A stretch of DNA of 64,000 nt from Bdellovibrionota bacterium (GTDB lineage Bacteria > Bdellovibrionota > Bacteriovoracia > Bacteriovoracales > Bacteriovoracaceae), in contig JAURDE010000002.1 of NCBI GenBank assembly GCA_030828105.1, positions 1-64,000 of the forward strand, in the 5' to 3' direction. Of the stretch, positions 44,569 to 53,337 are shown piece by piece (position 1 is the first letter of the stretch; the number at the start of each line of letters is the position of its first letter). The notes under the pieces were generated by a model. The model was not told the DNA's origin, did no database searches, and was given only the letters and a program-made list of their open reading frames with translations. Position numbers and translations under genes: made by a program.

Positions 44569-44569
44569 A

Positions 44570-45694
44570 ATGGAAGATTTTCACATTGATATCATTAATC
44601 AGCTTAAAAAATTTAGAGCTGAAAAAATAGACCCCTACATGGAAAAAGATGACCATGAAGGAGTTTTCAGAAAAGACATTGTTACCGACCTTGGCTCCCT
44701 TGGTTTAGCAGGTATAACCGTTTCATCCCAATATGGTGGGGCCGAATTAGGGGTCTATGAACAATGCTTGGTTTTTAAAGAAATTGCTAAGTCATCAGTC
44801 CCTTACGCTGTTACAATGTCCGTATCAGCAATGGTTCAATCTATTATTGAAGAATGGGGAAATGAAGATCAAAAGCAAAAGTATTTGCCCGAACTCACAA
44901 GTGGTCAAGAGATTGGATCCTTTTCACTCTCCGAATCAGGTGCTGGATCTGATGCCGCCTCCTTAAAGTGTAGCGCTACTAAAACAGAAGGTGGTTATCT
45001 TCTTAATGGAAGTAAACTTTGGGTAACTACAGGTGGTGAATCTAAGACTTATATTGTTTTTGCCCGTTCTGAAAATGCTAAAGTGAGCGCGTTTATCGTT
45101 CAAAAGGGTGCCAAAGGTTTTAATTTTGGTAAAAAAGAAAGCAAGATGGGTTGGAAAACCTCTCCTACCCGAGAGTTAATTTTTGATAATTGTTTTATCC
45201 CTGAAGAAGATCTTATTTCAAAAGAAGGTAATGGACTAAAAATTGCTTTCAGTGGCCTTGATAAAGGAAGGCTAAGTATTGCGGCCATCTCTGTAGGTCT
45301 TTCTGAAAGAGCTAGTGAAGAGGCCTTGGCCTATAGTTTAGAAAGACAACAATTTGGAAAACCTATATTTGAATTTCAAGGTCTTCAATTTATGCTAGCT
45401 GATATGTTTACAGAGACACAGTCCAGCGAAGACCTCGTCTTTAATGCTGCAGAAATGTTTGATCAAGGACAAAATGTTAGCATCCTTTGCTCTATGGCAA
45501 AGCTTAAGGCCAGTGATGTGGCCATGAAGGTCACAACAGATGCTGTTCAAATATTTGGAGGCGTCGGTTATACAACAGAGTTTCCTGTTGAAAGATTTAT
45601 GAGAGATGCTAAAGTATTACAGATAGTAGAAGGGACAAATCAAATACAAAGAGTTGTCATCGCACGAGAATTAAGGAAAAGGCTCGGTAAATGA
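44570..45694 (+). CDS. Acyl-CoA dehydrogenase (second of two)
   Basis: 374 residues. GSFSLSESGAGSDAASL (flavin site), LWVTTGGES, QIFGGVGYTTEFPVERFMRD and IVEGTNQIQRVVIAREL are all present, with Glu in the EGTNQIQ motif as the expected catalytic base. It clearly differs from its neighbour in the N-terminal half, so this is an old duplication or two specificities rather than a recent copy. The gene overlaps pgi by 4 bp, an odd link between fatty-acid oxidation and sugar metabolism. Confidence 0.94.
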   Translation: MEDFHIDIINQLKKFRAEKIDPYMEKDDHEGVFRKDIVTDLGSLGLAGITVSSQYGGAELGVYEQCLVFKEIAKSSVPYAVTMSVSAMVQSIIEEWGNEDQKQKYLPELTSGQEIGSFSLSESGAGSDAASLKCSATKTEGGYLLNGSKLWVTTGGESKTYIVFARSENAKVSAFIVQKGAKGFNFGKKESKMGWKTSPTRELIFDNCFIPEEDLISKEGNGLKIAFSGLDKGRLSIAAISVGLSERASEEALAYSLERQQFGKPIFEFQGLQFMLADMFTETQSSEDLVFNAAEMFDQGQNVSILCSMAKLKASDVAMKVTTDAVQIFGGVGYTTEFPVERFMRDAKVLQIVEGTNQIQRVVIARELRKRLGK

Positions 45695-46947
45695 AAATAG
45701 ACCTATCTAACTTAAAGTTAGATTCTATAAGGTTTGAAGATCAAAATAAATTTCTAGCTTCCTTGAAAACACATCAAGGGGCTTTCATAGATGCAGATAC
45801 TCTTCGTCTAGGCCACAATGACTCTCAAAAAGCATTCCAAGCTTTTAAGCATAAAAAAAGCTTTATTCAAATCGGTATTGGAGGAAGCTCTCTTGGTGCG
45901 GAGATGCTCATTAATGCGCTCAACAATGATTCGGATAGGAAGTTTTTATTTTTAAGTAATATTGATCCTGATGACCTCTATCAAAAACTCAGTCCCCTCG
46001 AAGTCAAAGACTGTTTATTTTTTGTTGTCTCTAAATCTGGGTCTACTGTTGAAACTCTTGCCTTATTTTCCATCGTTCTCAAATGGCTTAAAGAAAAGGG
46101 AATAAGCTCTTCAGATATTAAGGATTATTTTGTTTTTTGTACTGACCCAGAACAAGGTCCTCTACGTGAACTTGGTAAGGCCCATAAAATTGTAACACTA
46201 ACTATTCCCCCTCATATTGGAGGACGATTTTCCGTATTAACTCCCGTTGGTCTTTTTCCGGCCTTAATGGGACTTGTTGATACCAAACAACTCTTAGAGG
46301 GTGCCTTAAAAGTTAAAGAAGACTTGATCAGTAATAAAAACCCTTATTTCTTTTCCCTGGCCCAAAGAATATTTGACCTTAAAGCTGAAGAAAATATCAC
46401 ACAGACCGTACTTATGCCCTACTCTTCAAAACTTGCAAGCCTTTCTCAATGGTTTGTTCAGCTATGGGCAGAAAGTCTTGGTAAGAAATATTCTCTCACT
46501 AAAAATATTGTTCACCAAGGATTAACCCCTATTGCAAGTGTTGGTGTTGTTGACCAACATTCCCAGATGCAACTGTTTATGGAAGGACCTAGAGATAAGT
46601 TTCTTATTTTTATTGAGCTAGAAAAATTTAATAATGACTTTGACCTAAACAACTCATTTGAGTTTAAAAGTTTTGAGCAGTTTAAATCCATTTCTTTATC
46701 CCAACTACTAAAAGCAGAGCTTGAAGGCACACTTAAGGCCCTTCAAAATAATAATATACCATTCACCAAAATTTCTTTGGCCCAATTAAATGCATTTACT
46801 TTAGGCCAACTTATTGCCTTTTTTGAGCTACTAACCGTATATACAGGTCAACTACTCAATATTAATCCTTTTGATCAACCTGGTGTTGAGGCCGGTAAAA
46901 ACTACGCAAAACAATACCTTAGAGAAAATACGAATATTTACCCTTGA
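45691..46947 (+). CDS. pgi: Glucose-6-phosphate isomerase
   Basis: 418 residues, the short bacterial form. QIGIGGSSLGAEML and VVSKSGSTVETL bind the sugar phosphate; GGRFSVLTPVGLFPALMGL and QPGVEAGKNYA, with the late Lys, complete the active site. It interconverts glucose-6-phosphate and fructose-6-phosphate. Its start overlaps the acyl-CoA dehydrogenase stop (ATGA), so it is translated with that pair. Confidence 0.94.
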   Translation: MKIDLSNLKLDSIRFEDQNKFLASLKTHQGAFIDADTLRLGHNDSQKAFQAFKHKKSFIQIGIGGSSLGAEMLINALNNDSDRKFLFLSNIDPDDLYQKLSPLEVKDCLFFVVSKSGSTVETLALFSIVLKWLKEKGISSSDIKDYFVFCTDPEQGPLRELGKAHKIVTLTIPPHIGGRFSVLTPVGLFPALMGLVDTKQLLEGALKVKEDLISNKNPYFFSLAQRIFDLKAEENITQTVLMPYSSKLASLSQWFVQLWAESLGKKYSLTKNIVHQGLTPIASVGVVDQHSQMQLFMEGPRDKFLIFIELEKFNNDFDLNNSFEFKSFEQFKSISLSQLLKAELEGTLKALQNNNIPFTKISLAQLNAFTLGQLIAFFELLTVYTGQLLNINPFDQPGVEAGKNYAKQYLRENTNIYP

Positions 46948-46981
46948 GTTCCCCTAACGAGGTGTTAAAATCTAGTTACAT

Positions 46982-47899
46982 ATGGGAAAAGACGACAACT
47001 CTACTATTGTTATTACAGACATCCACAAGGCGTTATCTCTTACTGATCAAGAAGCTAGTGATAAGCCCGCAGCACTCATTGGTATTGGTGGGAGTGTGAA
47101 GGGAGAAGTTTACGATCTTTTTGACGGGGAAATGACTATTGGAAGAAGTGATGAGGCAAGTATAAAAATTGATACCGATGGTGTATCAAGGGCCCATTTC
47201 AAAATTATAGTGATCAATGATGGTAACTCCGTTACTCTAGAGGACCTTGGCTCCCGAAATGGTACTTATATAAATGATGAGAAAGTAAACGGTAGTTTAT
47301 CTCTCAGAAAAGGTGATGTTATAAAAATTGGTAGTATCGCCCTAAAGTATGTACCCAAAGGAGACCCCGAAAGGGCCACATACGATAAATTAAATGAAGA
47401 GAAGAATACGGACGGCCACACCAAATGCTTTAATAAAAGTTATTTTAATAAGGCCATGGATCGTGAAGTCGGTATTTCCCAAAAAAACGGTACCCCTTTG
47501 ACTCTTGCCGTATTTGATTTAGATCACTTTAAAAAGCTTAATGATAACTTCGGACACGATGCAGGAGACTATGTCCTTAAAGAGTTGGCCGACATCATTC
47601 GAGGTATTGGTCTCGATGCTCATTATGTTTTCGCACGCTATGGTGGTGAGGAGTTTTGTATACTCATGCCTAAAACAAATCTAAAAGCTGGATTTGCTTT
47701 TGCGGAAAAAGTAAGAAGAGTCGTTGAAGAGCATAAGTTTGTATATGATGGCAGTGAGCTACCCGTTACTGCATCCATTGGTGTTAGCGACTACAGATCT
47801 GGTATAAACTCAGGCGTTGATCTCTTTAAAAGAGCTGATGAAGCAGTGTATAAATCCAAAGAAAATGGAAGAAATCAGGTTAACTTTTACCGTCCCTAA
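46982..47899 (+). CDS. FHA-GGDEF diguanylate cyclase, DgcB-like
   Basis: 305 residues. A short N-terminal tail contains STIVITD with two Thr (8 and 12). An FHA domain (about 45-120) has MTIGRSDEA, SRAH and GSRNGTYIN. A GGDEF domain (about 145-305) has FDLDHFKKLND and an active-site GGEEF at 221-225. The RxxD inhibitory site expected just before it reads DAHY, so product inhibition at that site is unlikely. The layout matches Bdellovibrio DgcB, an FHA-GGDEF cyclase needed for predation whose FHA domain binds its own phosphorylated tail. Orthology is an inference. A Ser/Thr kinase and a PilZ protein are encoded 6-10 kb away. Confidence 0.9.
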   Translation: MGKDDNSTIVITDIHKALSLTDQEASDKPAALIGIGGSVKGEVYDLFDGEMTIGRSDEASIKIDTDGVSRAHFKIIVINDGNSVTLEDLGSRNGTYINDEKVNGSLSLRKGDVIKIGSIALKYVPKGDPERATYDKLNEEKNTDGHTKCFNKSYFNKAMDREVGISQKNGTPLTLAVFDLDHFKKLNDNFGHDAGDYVLKELADIIRGIGLDAHYVFARYGGEEFCILMPKTNLKAGFAFAEKVRRVVEEHKFVYDGSELPVTASIGVSDYRSGINSGVDLFKRADEAVYKSKENGRNQVNFYRP

Positions 47900-47936
47900 T
47901 CTTTATACCCAATAGAGTTCATGATAAGAATCCTTT

Positions 47937-49442
47937 ATGCAAAAAATAGGATTTTTACCTGAACATCTCATAGATCAAATTAAGGCCGGCGAAGTTATTG
48001 AAAGACCTTCTAATCTTATTAAAGAACTTCTTGAAAACTCTATTGACGCCAAAAGTTCAGAAATATTTCTTCATATCAAAGAGGCCGGAATGGGCCTTGT
48101 TCAATTGGAAGACAATGGGACTGGAATTGAGTTCGAAGAACTTCCAATGGCCTTTACACGACATGCAACCTCTAAACTAAAAGATTACGAAGACCTATAT
48201 CGCCTTCATACTTTTGGATTTAGAGGTGAGGCCCTAGCATCAATTTCTAGTGTCTCAAGAGTGACATGTTACTCTAAAACTAAAAATCAAAAAGGTGGCA
48301 AAATAGTCATTCATGGTGGACATCACCTTGAACATCAAATACACCCTCTTCAAACCCAAGGAACCTCCTTTTATATTAAAGATTTGTTTTATAATACTCC
48401 TGCTCGATTAAAGTTTGTAAAATCACATTCTTCAGAAAAAAAACAAATTCAAAAAATAATAAACAGTTTTCTTCTTTGTCATCCACACGTGCGCTTTAAT
48501 ATCCGTTGGGATGAGGATCAAGTTAAACAATACCCAGAAAACAATCTAGAAAAACGTATTAGACAAATTTGGGATAATAAAAATAATAATAACTACGACA
48601 TAATCTCATTTGAACAAGAGTTTGAGGGCCATAAAATAAATGCATTTTATAGTCCTGCCATGGGTAAATCAAACAATAATAAACTTCAATATCTCTTTGT
48701 TAATCAAAGACTTATTGAAGATCGACGACTACATTCCCAAATATTAAAAACACTTGCTCCTTACTGGGGCGAAGGTCAATTTGGTCACTACCTCTTTTTT
48801 TTAGACATTCCAACAGATCAAATAGATGTCAACGTACATCCTCAAAAAACTTTTATTAAATTCCTAAAAGACTCTGTCGTTTATTCTCTCATTGTCAATG
48901 GTATCAAATCATCTTTCCATAAAAATGAAATTAAACTCCAACAAGGTCTTCAAAAATTCGATAAGCAGTCAAAAGATGAAAGTAAAGAGGTCATTAAAAT
49001 CAATAATAAGTTTTGGTTAACTCAAAAAGAGCATAAAACATATCTTATTAAAAGCACTCAAATTATCCCCTACTTTCTTAAGCGTTATTATGAAAAAAAT
49101 TTTCCTCTCTCAAACGAACAATGCTTACCTCTATTAATTGGCCAACCATTTGAAGATAGAATTACTGATAATAAGAGGTTACAAGAATTAAAAGACTATG
49201 GCTTTGACTTTGAAAGAATCGACCAAGAGCATATTATTCTCAGAACAATTCCAGACCTTGGAATTCCACTAAATTACAATGACCTAGGGAAGTGGGCCTT
49301 AAAAAACCTTAATAATTCACCCCATGAAGATTTTATCATTGAGACACCTTTAGAAGGCCAACTGCTAATGTCTTTGATAGATAAGGATGCTGCTTGGGTA
49401 AAGGTTGTTAATGAGAATGACCTTGAGCAATTATTTGTATGA
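47937..49442 (+). CDS. mutL: DNA mismatch repair protein MutL, endonuclease motif missing
   Basis: 501 residues. The N-terminal GHKL ATPase is intact: AGEVIERPSNLIKELLENSIDA, DNGTGIEFEEL, TRHATSKL and TFGFRGEALASI mark its boxes. The C-terminal dimer domain (about 350-501) is short. Where endonuclease MutLs have YLIDQHAAHERI, this protein reads YLIKSTQIIPYF, so the metal-binding Asp, His and Glu are absent. It should match mismatch recognition to repair but probably cannot nick DNA itself. miaA follows with a 4-bp overlap, as in many bacteria. Confidence 0.92.
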   Translation: MQKIGFLPEHLIDQIKAGEVIERPSNLIKELLENSIDAKSSEIFLHIKEAGMGLVQLEDNGTGIEFEELPMAFTRHATSKLKDYEDLYRLHTFGFRGEALASISSVSRVTCYSKTKNQKGGKIVIHGGHHLEHQIHPLQTQGTSFYIKDLFYNTPARLKFVKSHSSEKKQIQKIINSFLLCHPHVRFNIRWDEDQVKQYPENNLEKRIRQIWDNKNNNNYDIISFEQEFEGHKINAFYSPAMGKSNNNKLQYLFVNQRLIEDRRLHSQILKTLAPYWGEGQFGHYLFFLDIPTDQIDVNVHPQKTFIKFLKDSVVYSLIVNGIKSSFHKNEIKLQQGLQKFDKQSKDESKEVIKINNKFWLTQKEHKTYLIKSTQIIPYFLKRYYEKNFPLSNEQCLPLLIGQPFEDRITDNKRLQELKDYGFDFERIDQEHIILRTIPDLGIPLNYNDLGKWALKNLNNSPHEDFIIETPLEGQLLMSLIDKDAAWVKVVNENDLEQLFV

Positions 49443-50398
49443 AAAGAAAAGTTCTTATATTTTCAGGCCCTACTGCCACAGGCAAAACAGCACTTAGTAT
49501 TAAAAGCGCACTTGAAATAGAAAAATCATTAAATCATAAATGTTGTATTATAAATTTTGATTCCTTGGCCTTCTATAAAGAACTCCTTATCGGATCGGCC
49601 AGAGTAAAAAAAGAAGATATGCATGGAATCAAACATTACCTCGTTGGTACTGAGAGTATTAAAAACCCTGTCGATGCCCATCAATTTAAGGAATTAGCAG
49701 AGGACATAATTCATCAAAACCCAGATAAAATTCTTATTTTTGTTGGCGGTAGTGGTTTTTATATACGTGCCTTAATAAAGGGCATGTATGAAACGACTAC
49801 AGTTGATTCTCAAATGAGAGAGGAGTTAAATAAACTTTATAACGAAAAAGGAATTACTCCTTTTATTGAGTTTTTAGAAGAAAACGATCCTGAATCACTT
49901 GAAATTCTTCATGAAAATGATCACTACCGGATAATGAGGGCCGTAGAATTTTTTAAGGCCAATGGTCAAAAGATCTCTGAGAGTAAAAAGCAAAGTGATC
50001 AGGATGACCCTTATGACTTTAGTCAAAATAATTTTCCAGACTGGGAAATACTCCATATCTACCTAGATATTCCGAGACCAGAGCATTTTGAGATTATTCA
50101 AAAAAGAACATGGGATATGATTCAAGAAGGTCTTATTGATGAAGTAGAAAACCTTATTCAACAAGGTTTTACAGGACAAGAAAGGCCGCTCCAAAGTATC
50201 GGTTATAAAGAGGCCCAAGACTATATTGAAGGAAAATTTAAAACAGAACAAGATCTTGCAGAGCGGATCTCCATTTCAACTCGCCAACTGGCCAAGGCCC
50301 AGAGAACATTTTTTAAGAAAGTAAAAGGCAAAGAAACTTTCCACCCTCTTAAAGAAAGCGATAAAGTCATCGAAGCTGTTAAAAAATTTATAGAATAA
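49439..50398 (+). CDS. miaA: tRNA dimethylallyltransferase
   Basis: 319 residues. P-loop GPTATGKTA, then FDSLAFYKELLIGSARV, HYLVGTESI, FVGGSGFYIRALIKG and RPLQSIGYKEA mark MiaA. The usual DSMQVYR reads DSLAFYK, a small deviation in the substrate-binding motif. It adds a dimethylallyl group to A37 of tRNAs that read UNN codons. It starts in the mutL stop (ATGA) and its end overlaps the convergent mgtE gene by 11 bp. Confidence 0.94.
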   Translation: MKRKVLIFSGPTATGKTALSIKSALEIEKSLNHKCCIINFDSLAFYKELLIGSARVKKEDMHGIKHYLVGTESIKNPVDAHQFKELAEDIIHQNPDKILIFVGGSGFYIRALIKGMYETTTVDSQMREELNKLYNEKGITPFIEFLEENDPESLEILHENDHYRIMRAVEFFKANGQKISESKKQSDQDDPYDFSQNNFPDWEILHIYLDIPRPEHFEIIQKRTWDMIQEGLIDEVENLIQQGFTGQERPLQSIGYKEAQDYIEGKFKTEQDLAERISISTRQLAKAQRTFFKKVKGKETFHPLKESDKVIEAVKKFIE

Positions 50399-51743
50399 CT
50401 TTAGCAAGCCAAAGAAAAGAAAAAAAGCCAACCATATCAGTAACAGTTGTCAATAAAACGGTACTACCAAAAGCAGGGTCCGTACCCATTCTTTTTAAAC
50501 CCAAAGGGATAATTGCTCCGAAAAAACCCGCAAAAAGAAGACTGATGATCATAGAAAGACCAATAATAAGCCAAATATACTGAATATTGAACCATAAATA
50601 AGAAATGAGTCCTACAATCAAAGCAAAGATTATTCCATTAACAATAGAGATAATGACTTCCTTTTTCACAGCATCCATGGCAGTACTAAAATCTAGTTCC
50701 CCTAATGCCAATTGGCGTACTGTAACTGTTAACGTTTGTGTTCCCGCATTCCCACCCATAGAGGCCACGATAGGCATTAAGATCGCAAGCGGTATAAATT
50801 TTTGTATGGTTTGATCAAAGATTCCAATAATAAAAGAGGCCAATAATGCCGTAAGAAGATTAAGAAAAAGCCATAAGGCCCGACTTTGAATAATATCTAT
50901 AAGAAAGTCACCAAATGCTTCTTCGTCATCGACACCAGCAAGGTTATAAATTTGCTCTGTTGCCAATTCTTCAATAGCATCAATGACATCATCAGATGTT
51001 ATTCTACCTAAAAGAATCCCTTCTTTATCTATAACAGGAACATATGATAAATCATATTTTTCAATTATTTTTACACACTCTTCCATTAACTGCGAATCAT
51101 ATACCGAACGAATATCACTATGTTGATCTTTGTCTAAGATTTCAGAAAACTTTTGATTAAAGTCGGCCTGAGTAATGAGATCCTCAAGTGCAATTGCTCC
51201 CTTGAGTTTATTTTTGCTGTCGACAATAAAAACTTGGTGGACATTACTCAACTCACCACTTGCCTTAAGAGTTGCCAAACGTTTAATAGACTTTTTGATC
51301 GTTTCATTTTCTGATGCCTTAAAAAGCTCCTTCTGCATTATGGAACCTGCTTGGTCTTCAGAATATTTTTTTAGAGATTGAATCTCCTTCTGTTCTTCAT
51401 GTCCCAAACCAGAAAAAATTGATTCACTTTTTTTACTGTTGATTTCTTCAATCTCTTGAATAAAGTCCGTCGCATCATCAGAGTCGAGCTCTTTGGCCGC
51501 CTGTATAAGATCGTTTTTAGGTAGATATTTAACTGTTTCTTCTAAAATTTTCTCAGGAAAATCGAGTAAAACTTCTCCAAGAAACTCTTTAGGAAGCCGC
51601 TTTAGTTCTGAAAAAAATATATTTTTATCTTCTTTGAAAACTGTCTTTAAATAGGCCGAAACATCCATCGGGTGGAGACCTGCTCCAAATGGGTCATCAA
51701 GGAAAAGCATTATGTTTTCGCTATTTATTTTCTCTTTACTCAT
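50388..51743 (-). CDS. mgtE: MgtE-type magnesium transporter
   Basis: 451 residues. An N-terminal helical domain (about 20-130) and two CBS domains (about 135-255, for example YVPVIDKEGILLGRITSDDVID) lead to five membrane helices. PIVASMGGNAGTQTLTV and FGAIIPLGLKRMGTDPAFGS are the pore signatures. Mg2+ binding to the cytoplasmic domains gates the channel. No M-box riboswitch is evident: the spacer upstream is only 104 bp and contains a short hairpin. Confidence 0.95.
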   Translation of the reverse strand: MSKEKINSENIMLFLDDPFGAGLHPMDVSAYLKTVFKEDKNIFFSELKRLPKEFLGEVLLDFPEKILEETVKYLPKNDLIQAAKELDSDDATDFIQEIEEINSKKSESIFSGLGHEEQKEIQSLKKYSEDQAGSIMQKELFKASENETIKKSIKRLATLKASGELSNVHQVFIVDSKNKLKGAIALEDLITQADFNQKFSEILDKDQHSDIRSVYDSQLMEECVKIIEKYDLSYVPVIDKEGILLGRITSDDVIDAIEELATEQIYNLAGVDDEEAFGDFLIDIIQSRALWLFLNLLTALLASFIIGIFDQTIQKFIPLAILMPIVASMGGNAGTQTLTVTVRQLALGELDFSTAMDAVKKEVIISIVNGIIFALIVGLISYLWFNIQYIWLIIGLSMIISLLFAGFFGAIIPLGLKRMGTDPAFGSTVLLTTVTDMVGFFSFLWLAKVIL

Positions 51744-51763
51744 TCAGTATTCCAAAAATCCTA

Positions 51764-51780
51764 CGATAAGTACCTTATCG
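51764..51780. promoter_or_regulatory. Perfect inverted repeat between mgtE and ppsR
   Basis: CGATAAG-TAC-CTTATCG, arms of 7 bp with a 3-nt centre, 20 bp before the mgtE start and 18 bp before the ppsR -35. It could be an operator dyad or a small hairpin in the mgtE leader. Confidence 0.45.
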
Positions 51781-51798
51781 GTCGACTCTGGTATTATC

Positions 51799-51827
51799 TT
51801 GATGTTAAGGTAAACAAAATTTATTAT
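51799..51827 (+). promoter_or_regulatory. Promoter for ppsR
   Basis: TTGATG (51799-51804), 17-nt spacer, TATTAT (51822-51827). The ATG is 20 nt downstream, leaving a short leader. Confidence 0.5.
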
Positions 51828-51847
51828 CAGAGTAACTAGGTTTTACC

Positions 51848-52696
51848 ATGGATAGTTTCAAAGAAAGATTAAAAATTGTCATCATTTCTGATGGAACCGG
51901 AGAGACGGCCACGGCCATTTGTCGTGCGGCCATGGCCCAGTTTGAAGAAAAAGATGTATATTTCACGCGTTATAAAAATGTGCGTTCTAGAGAACAGGTT
52001 GATGCCATTTTTGATAATGTTGCAGAGTCACATGATTTAGTAATCTATACTATGGTTTCCCCTAAAATACGTGGTTATATCGGTGAAGTCGCTCTTAAAA
52101 AGCGCGTAAGAAGCTTAGACGTATTAGGCCCTGTCCTAACAACTTTCGCTAACTATTTTGAACAAGAGCCATCCGAAGAGCCTGGCCTTCTTTATGCAAT
52201 GGATAAAAAATACTTTGATAGAATCAACGCGATGGAGTTCACCCTGAATCACGATGATGGTAGAAACCTAAATTCCCTTCACCTGGCCGATGTTATACTC
52301 ATAGGTGTCTCTAGAACCTCCAAAACACCATTATCCGTTTATTTATCTCAACATGGTTTAAAGGTAGTTAATATCCCTCTTGTGATGGGCACTAAGCTTC
52401 CTAGGCAGCTTTTTGAAGTTGATCAAAAAAAGATATTTGCCCTAACTATTGCTCCAGATGCTTTAATGAAGATTCGTCGTTCCCGTTTAAATAAGCTAGG
52501 TTCTCAAAAGCATACTGGTCAATATGCAGATGAAGAAAAGGTTATTGCTGAATTGGAGTGGGCCAGGAGATTGTTTAGTGAAAATAAGAGTTGGCCTATT
52601 TTTGATGTCACTAATAAAGCGCTTGAGGAAACTGCAGCTGAGATCCTTCGTCTCATCAACCTTAGAAAAAATAATATGTTTATAAAGAAGAAGTAA
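51848..52696 (+). CDS. ppsR: PpsR: regulatory kinase/phosphorylase of PEP synthase or pyruvate phosphate dikinase
   Basis: 282 residues, typical for the DUF299 family. SDGTGETA near the start and the P-loop-like GVSRTSKTPLSVYLSQHG are the family's two signatures, with IGLTI-like FALTIAPDAL and RRLF following. It uses ADP to inactivate and phosphate to reactivate its target, setting the switch between glycolysis and gluconeogenesis. The target gene is not in the window. The stop codon abuts that of the convergent regulator gene with no gap. Confidence 0.93.
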   Translation: MDSFKERLKIVIISDGTGETATAICRAAMAQFEEKDVYFTRYKNVRSREQVDAIFDNVAESHDLVIYTMVSPKIRGYIGEVALKKRVRSLDVLGPVLTTFANYFEQEPSEEPGLLYAMDKKYFDRINAMEFTLNHDDGRNLNSLHLADVILIGVSRTSKTPLSVYLSQHGLKVVNIPLVMGTKLPRQLFEVDQKKIFALTIAPDALMKIRRSRLNKLGSQKHTGQYADEEKVIAELEWARRLFSENKSWPIFDVTNKALEETAAEILRLINLRKNNMFIKKK

Positions 52697-53194
52697 TTAT
52701 AAATCTTTTAAAAATGTAAACTTTTCATTTAATTTAAGATTTCCGTCTACTTTTAAGATCACATTCAAATCAAGAAGTTCTTCAATCCTTTTTAAATAAT
52801 CTTGAAGTTCTAGATTAAGTATTTCTCTAATTTTACATTGCGGTACTTCTCTATTGATGTAATTAACCATTCTAACGTTCACCGTGTCGGCCAATGTTCT
52901 CACCAAACCCTCAAGGTTTATAGATTGGTTGCGATTTCCAATTTTATCTCTATCTTTTGAAACGGAATCTAAAAACGTTTTTGTTTCTTCTTGATCAAGG
53001 CCCATATTTTGACAAATTTTGGTTGCCGTTCGAATTGTTATAGTTTGTTTATTGGCCAGGAGTCTTGATAAAGCTCCTACATCAACTCCAAGAAACTTTG
53101 AAAAGGCACGCAAAGAATAGCGTGGATTTCTTTTAACTCTTCTATCTAATTCGCTTCTTAAAAATTCTCTATAAAAAGCGGGGTTTGCTTGCAT
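52697..53194 (-). CDS. TIGR02147-like helix-turn-helix regulator, short form
   Basis: 165 residues from the ATG at 53194, chosen for the strong AGGAGG 5 nt upstream. NPAFYREFLRSELDRR is followed by YSLRAFSKFLGVDVGALSRLL, an XRE-like HTH as in TIGR02147 proteins (common in Fibrobacter and Bdellovibrio), and IRTATKICQNMGLDQEETKTF. The usual TIGR02147 protein is about 100 residues longer, so this is a short form or a relative. Target genes are unknown. A terminator separates it from the upstream kinase gene. Confidence 0.78.
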   Translation of the reverse strand: MQANPAFYREFLRSELDRRVKRNPRYSLRAFSKFLGVDVGALSRLLANKQTITIRTATKICQNMGLDQEETKTFLDSVSKDRDKIGNRNQSINLEGLVRTLADTVNVRMVNYINREVPQCKIREILNLELQDYLKRIEELLDLNVILKVDGNLKLNEKFTFLKDL

Positions 53195-53229
53195 AGTTCC
53201 TCCTCTTGTTACTCCTTTTAAATATGACA

Positions 53230-53270
53230 GTTTTTCAAAAACAAACAAGAGACTTAGCTCACTAAGTCCC
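53230..53270 (-). terminator. Terminator after the Ser/Thr kinase gene
   Basis: Minus strand GGGACTTAG-TGAG-CTAAGTCTC forms a stem of up to 9 bp (one wobble) with a 4-base loop, followed by a T-rich run (TTGTTTGTTTTT). It lies about 70 bp after the kinase stop and directly before the regulator gene. Confidence 0.6.
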
Positions 53271-53337
53271 TAATAATTGGTAAATGTAATAAAAAAACTG
53301 TCAAATGCAAGATAAAAAGGGACAGAATGCCACCGGT

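Noticed and set aside
53226-53302. Inverted repeat GACAGTTTTT ... AAAAAACTGTC around the regulator upstream region
   Set aside because: Arms are mostly A/T runs with a 57-bp gap; without a known partner it is not better than chance. The inner hairpin was kept as a terminator.
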